NCBI GenBank assembly: GCA_003230195.1
Contig: QIHH01000234.1
Span: 1 to 9,282 of the forward strand
DNA from: Gammaproteobacteria bacterium
GTDB lineage: Bacteria; Pseudomonadota; Gammaproteobacteria; SZUA-140
Direction: 5' to 3'
DNA length: 9,282 bases
The position numbers were made by a program, and so were the translations under genes. Below, piece by piece: positions 7,057 through 9,282 of this stretch. Numbering within the stretch: position 1 is the first letter of the stretch; every line of letters starts with the position of its first letter. Below the pieces are notes generated by a model. It saw nothing but the letters and a program-made list of their open reading frames with translations, was not told the origin of the DNA and ran no database searches.

Positions 7057-7479
7057 ATGCTTGTCTACACAGTCGGGACTTGGGATTTACTTCATGTTGG
7101 CCATTTGGCATTACTCAGGCACTGTAAAGCATTAGGCAACATGGTCGCAGTTGGGGTCGCCTCGGATGAGGTGGTAGCGAGTTATAAATTTAAGCCGCCT
7201 GTCATTCCTTTAGAGCAGCGAATGGAAATGCTGAAAGCTTTACGTTGTGTTGATATTGTACGTCCTTATCATAAGCTGGAATACACATCAGCATGTAAAG
7301 AATTAGGTGTTGATATTTTTGTCATTGGAGGGGACTGGGGCTGTAAGTCTCATAATATTGAAGTTGAGGGTTTTATGAAGAAAACAGGCAAATCTATTGT
7401 TCAGGTTAGCTATAATTCTCAAACTTCATCTACAAAAATAAAAGAGAGCACTATCGCGCAATTTTCGATGGCAGTTTAA
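7057..7479 (+). CDS. TagD-like cytidylyltransferase (nucleotidyltransferase fold)
   Basis: The protein is 140 residues from the chosen start. It has the nucleotidyltransferase signature G7-T-W-D-L-L-H13-V-G-H16, whose two histidines contact the CTP phosphates. It also has VGVASDE (33-38), P-x-EQRMEMLKALRCVD (51-66) and GGDWGCK (91-97), all aligning by eye with glycerol-3-phosphate cytidylyltransferase (TagD). The C-terminal motif, normally RTxGISTTxIK, reads YNSQTSSTKIKE here, so the conserved Arg is missing while S-S-T-K-I-K is kept. The reaction is therefore probably CTP plus a phospho-alcohol giving a CDP-alcohol, but the substrate (glycerol-, ethanolamine- or another phosphate) cannot be read from sequence. 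An in-frame ATG at 7024 would add 11 residues. I prefer 7057 because homologues start just before the first beta-strand, though GGAG at 7040-7043 is 13 bases away, a long spacing. The protein is soluble, with no membrane helix. It is divergent from the lipid synthase gene. Confidence 0.82.
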   Translation: MLVYTVGTWDLLHVGHLALLRHCKALGNMVAVGVASDEVVASYKFKPPVIPLEQRMEMLKALRCVDIVRPYHKLEYTSACKELGVDIFVIGGDWGCKSHNIEVEGFMKKTGKSIVQVSYNSQTSSTKIKESTIAQFSMAV

Positions 7480-7844
7480 AACTTGAGTCTGTAATAAAAC
7501 CCCACAGCCCTATCTCAGTAAGACCACTCATTTTCCACTCAGCCATGTTGTTTTTTCTAGATGAATATTGGATATTTAAGCGACGCGGCTAATCTGGCAT
7601 TAGTATGCGCCCATGCCTCTTCTGGTCTCGCCATCAAATAACCAGAACAACTATTCAATAAATGCCAATATACGCAGACCAAAAAACAGCCGGTTAATTA
7701 AGAGCATCATATGCCAAACTAATGACATATCTTTCACTAGCCGCTACAATCACCAAACTTTCATTGGCACAAAACAATCTATCGTGGACAAGATCACTTC
7801 ACGGACAGACGAGAATCTGCAACACAGACCCCAAAGAGGACGGC
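7480..7844 (+). other. metK upstream region with two hairpins, no gene
   Basis: These 365 bases hold no convincing gene. Two consecutive hairpins lie near the middle. The first is CTAAT (7589-7593) with ATTAG (7599-7603), five-base loop, extended by GCG (7585-7587) with CGC (7608-7610). The second is TTCTGGT (7620-7626) with ACCAGAA (7641-7647), a perfect 7-bp stem and 14-base loop. Neither is followed by a T-run, so they are not standard terminators of the cytidylyltransferase gene. No MetJ box (AGACGTCT repeats) and no recognised SAM riboswitch consensus is visible. The metK promoter must lie here, but no hexamer pair stands out. Confidence 0.4.
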
Positions 7845-9005
7845 ATGACAACATCACATCTCTTCACTTCTGAATCTGTTTCTGAAGGCCACCCAGATAA
7901 GGTTGCCGATCAAATCTCTGACGCAGTACTAGACGCCATTTTCGAACAGGACCCTGCCGCACGTGTTGCCTGCGAAACAATGGTCAACACCGGCATGGTG
8001 ATCCTCTCGGGTGAAATCACCACCTCTGCGTGGGTTGACATGCAGGCGGTAGTACGCAAAACCGTGCAAGAGATCGGCTACAACAGCTCGGAAATGGGGT
8101 TTGATTATGAGTCCTGCGCGGTCATCACCTCAATCGACAAACAGTCAGCCGATATCGCACAAGGTGTTGATGAATTTGACAACCACGAACAGGGCGCAGG
8201 CGATCAGGGGTTAATGTTTGGTTACGCATCAAACGAAACCGATGTTTTAATGCCTGCTCCAATCCACTACGCTCACAAGCTAGTCAAACGTCAGGCTGAC
8301 GTCCGTAAAAATGGTACGCTGCCATGGCTACGCCCCGATGCAAAAAGTCAGGTCACCTTCCGCTACGAAGACCACAAACCAGTCGGTATCGAAGCGGTGG
8401 TACTCTCAACCCAGCACAGCCCAGAAATCAGCACCGACGATCTACGCGAAGCGGTCATGGAAGAGATCATCAAACCAGTACTGCCTCCCGAGTGGATCAA
8501 TGATGATACCCAATATCACATCAATCCAACCGGCCGTTTTGTAGTCGGTGGCCCAGTCGGTGATTGTGGCCTGACCGGACGTAAGATTATCGTTGACACC
8601 TACGGCGGCATGGCGCGCCACGGTGGCGGCGCATTCTCTGGCAAAGACCCATCAAAGGTTGATCGTTCAGCCGCTTATGCCGGGCGCTACGTCGCGAAGA
8701 ATGTGGTGGCTGCCGGTTTAGCAGATCGCTGTGAAATTCAGGTCTCTTATGCGATTGGTGTGGCTGAACCCACTTCAATCTCAATTGAAACCTTTGGTAC
8801 CGGCCAAATTTCAAACGACAAAATTGTTGAACTAGTTCGAGAACACTTCGACCTGCGCCCAAAAGGGCTGATTGCAATGCTGGATCTATTGCGCCCCATC
8901 TACCGCGCCACCGCAGCCTATGGTCATTTTGGCCGTGAAGAACCTGACTTCACCTGGGAAAAAACCGACAAGGCTGACGCACTGCGCGCTGCCGCCGGCA
9001 TTTAA
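7845..9005 (+). CDS. metK: S-adenosylmethionine synthetase (methionine adenosyltransferase)
   Basis: MetK makes S-adenosylmethionine from methionine and ATP, releasing phosphate and diphosphate, in the cytosol and normally as a tetramer. The protein is 386 residues, close to the 384 of E. coli MetK. It starts MTTSHLFTSESVSEGHPDKVADQISD, containing the ATP-phosphate-binding His in GHPDK. Both family signatures are present: G117-A-G-D-Q-G-L-M-F-G-Y-A near the middle, and GGGAFSGKDPSKVDRSAAY near residues 260-278, which is the phosphate-binding P-loop-like region. The C-terminus (RPIYRATAAYGHFGR...FTWEKTDKADALR) is also standard. I chose ATG 7845: it has AGAGGA at 7835-7840 and gives the family N-terminus. 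A frame extension to 7722 adds 41 unrelated residues. Codon and base use match the bat genes rather than the AT-rich pair in between. The downstream SAH riboswitch and ahcY place it in the activated-methyl cycle. Confidence 0.98.
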   Translation: MTTSHLFTSESVSEGHPDKVADQISDAVLDAIFEQDPAARVACETMVNTGMVILSGEITTSAWVDMQAVVRKTVQEIGYNSSEMGFDYESCAVITSIDKQSADIAQGVDEFDNHEQGAGDQGLMFGYASNETDVLMPAPIHYAHKLVKRQADVRKNGTLPWLRPDAKSQVTFRYEDHKPVGIEAVVLSTQHSPEISTDDLREAVMEEIIKPVLPPEWINDDTQYHINPTGRFVVGGPVGDCGLTGRKIIVDTYGGMARHGGGAFSGKDPSKVDRSAAYAGRYVAKNVVAAGLADRCEIQVSYAIGVAEPTSISIETFGTGQISNDKIVELVREHFDLRPKGLIAMLDLLRPIYRATAAYGHFGREEPDFTWEKTDKADALRAAAGI

Positions 9006-9033
9006 TAACCTAAACCGTTACGCAAATCACACA

Positions 9034-9062
9034 AGATTGGGGGTTTATTCACACCCCAATCT
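9034..9062 (+). terminator. Stem-loop after metK, no U-run
   Basis: A perfect 9-bp stem, AGATTGGGG (9034-9042) with CCCCAATCT (9054-9062), has an 11-base loop and begins 29 bases after the metK stop. It is followed by GGATTAGAC, not by a T-tract, so it is not a classical intrinsic terminator. It may protect the metK mRNA 3' end or cause pausing before the riboswitch leader. Confidence 0.45.
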
Positions 9063-9130
9063 GGATTAGACTTCGCAACCTGATCTACCGATAGGAAGAA
9101 TTCAACTAAACTTAAAGATTCCCCCTCATT

Positions 9131-9215
9131 CTGAGGAGCGCTGCGACAGAACCCCAGAGTTCATGGGAAGCACCTGCCAGGCTCGGAATGGGATTTCAGC
9201 AACAACGGCGCTCGG
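9131..9215 (+). promoter_or_regulatory. S-adenosylhomocysteine (SAH) riboswitch
   Basis: All three conserved blocks of the SAH aptamer are present in order: GAGGAGCGCTGCGAC (9133-9147), CCAGGCTCGG (9177-9186) and AACGGCGCTC (9204-9213). The pairing is consistent. P1 forms between GAGCGC (9136-9141) and GCGCTC (9208-9213). The P4 pseudoknot forms between CTGAG (9131-9135) and CTCGG (9182-9186). Between them lies a variable hairpin with CCCA (9153-9156) and TGGG (9164-9167), probably extended by CAG (9147-9149) with CTG (9174-9176). It sits directly before the ribosome site of ahcY, the gene this riboswitch class normally controls. In the known class, SAH binding turns expression on and SAM is strongly discriminated against. 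The long variable hairpin insert is within the known flexibility of the class. Confidence 0.95.
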
Positions 9216-9235
9216 TTAAATTTGGAGGACAACGA

Positions 9236-9282
9236 ATGTCTCAATTTACCGATTATAAAATCGCCGATATCTCACTAGCCGA
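9236..9282 (+). CDS. ahcY: Adenosylhomocysteinase, N-terminal fragment (3' end outside window)
   Basis: Only 15 complete codons are visible, reading MSQFTDYKIADISLA. This fits the well-conserved start of proteobacterial adenosylhomocysteinase (typically ...TDYKVADISLADWGRKE). The enzyme uses bound NAD to split S-adenosylhomocysteine reversibly into adenosine and homocysteine, relieving product inhibition of methyltransferases. A strong ribosome site, GGAGG at 9224-9228, lies 7 bases before the ATG, and an SAH riboswitch ends about 20 bases upstream. The context of metK, riboswitch and ahcY makes the call nearly certain despite the short fragment. Confidence 0.93.
   Translation, partial: MSQFTDYKIADISLA

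Noticed and set aside
7722..7844. 41-residue N-terminal extension of MetK
   Set aside because: The extension has no family resemblance, while the ATG at 7845 has a ribosome site and gives the canonical MetK start and length.
7480..7844. SAM riboswitch or MetJ operator upstream of metK
   Set aside because: I looked for SAM-riboswitch conserved cores and for AGACGTCT tandem boxes and found neither.
7613..7873. 86-codon open frame overlapping the metK start
   Set aside because: It has no recognisable protein features, runs into metK in another frame and has no good ribosome site.

Overview
The window looks like chromosomal DNA of a proteobacterium, most likely a gammaproteobacterium. The pointers are a MetK with both canonical signatures, a textbook SAH riboswitch in front of ahcY (a class known mainly from beta- and gammaproteobacteria and some other proteobacteria), and a tightly overlapped aerotolerance-type (Bat) operon that includes a DUF4381 gene. 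The sequence alone does not identify the genus.

Positions 1-5644, + strand: the distal part of a Bat operon. In order it holds the C-terminal part of a DUF58 protein (cut by the window edge), a DUF4381 membrane protein, BatA (von Willebrand A domain), a BatB-BatC fusion (von Willebrand A plus TPR) and BatD. Each gene overlaps the next by a few bases, so they are probably translationally coupled and co-transcribed. A moxR AAA+ ATPase gene would be expected just left of the window. Together these proteins would form an inner-membrane complex exposing two metal-binding VWA domains, TPR repeats and the BatD ectodomain to the periplasm, with DUF58 in the cytoplasm. Such complexes are linked to envelope stress, oxygen tolerance and protein maturation, but the exact biochemical job is unsettled.

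Positions 5645-7500: a visibly more AT-rich accessory stretch. It holds a small 68-residue gene of unknown function, a decayed IS630-family transposase fragment, and a divergent pair of genes: a phosphatidylserine-synthase-like CDP-alcohol phosphatidyltransferase (- strand) and a TagD-like cytidylyltransferase (+ strand). The pair suggests a small CDP-dependent phospholipid head-group module. A stem-loop at 6262-6290 could end the - strand gene.

Positions 7480-9282, + strand: the activated-methyl cycle. A 365-base leader with two hairpins precedes metK (SAM synthetase). After metK come a 9-bp stem-loop, an S-adenosylhomocysteine (SAH) riboswitch, and the first codons of ahcY (SAH hydrolase). 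MetK makes SAM, methyltransferases turn it into SAH, and AhcY removes SAH. The riboswitch should raise ahcY expression when SAH accumulates.

The best-supported notable items are the SAH riboswitch, the transposase fossil, and the divergent lipid pair with non-standard motifs. I saw no CRISPR array, no tRNA or rRNA, and no intact mobile element.
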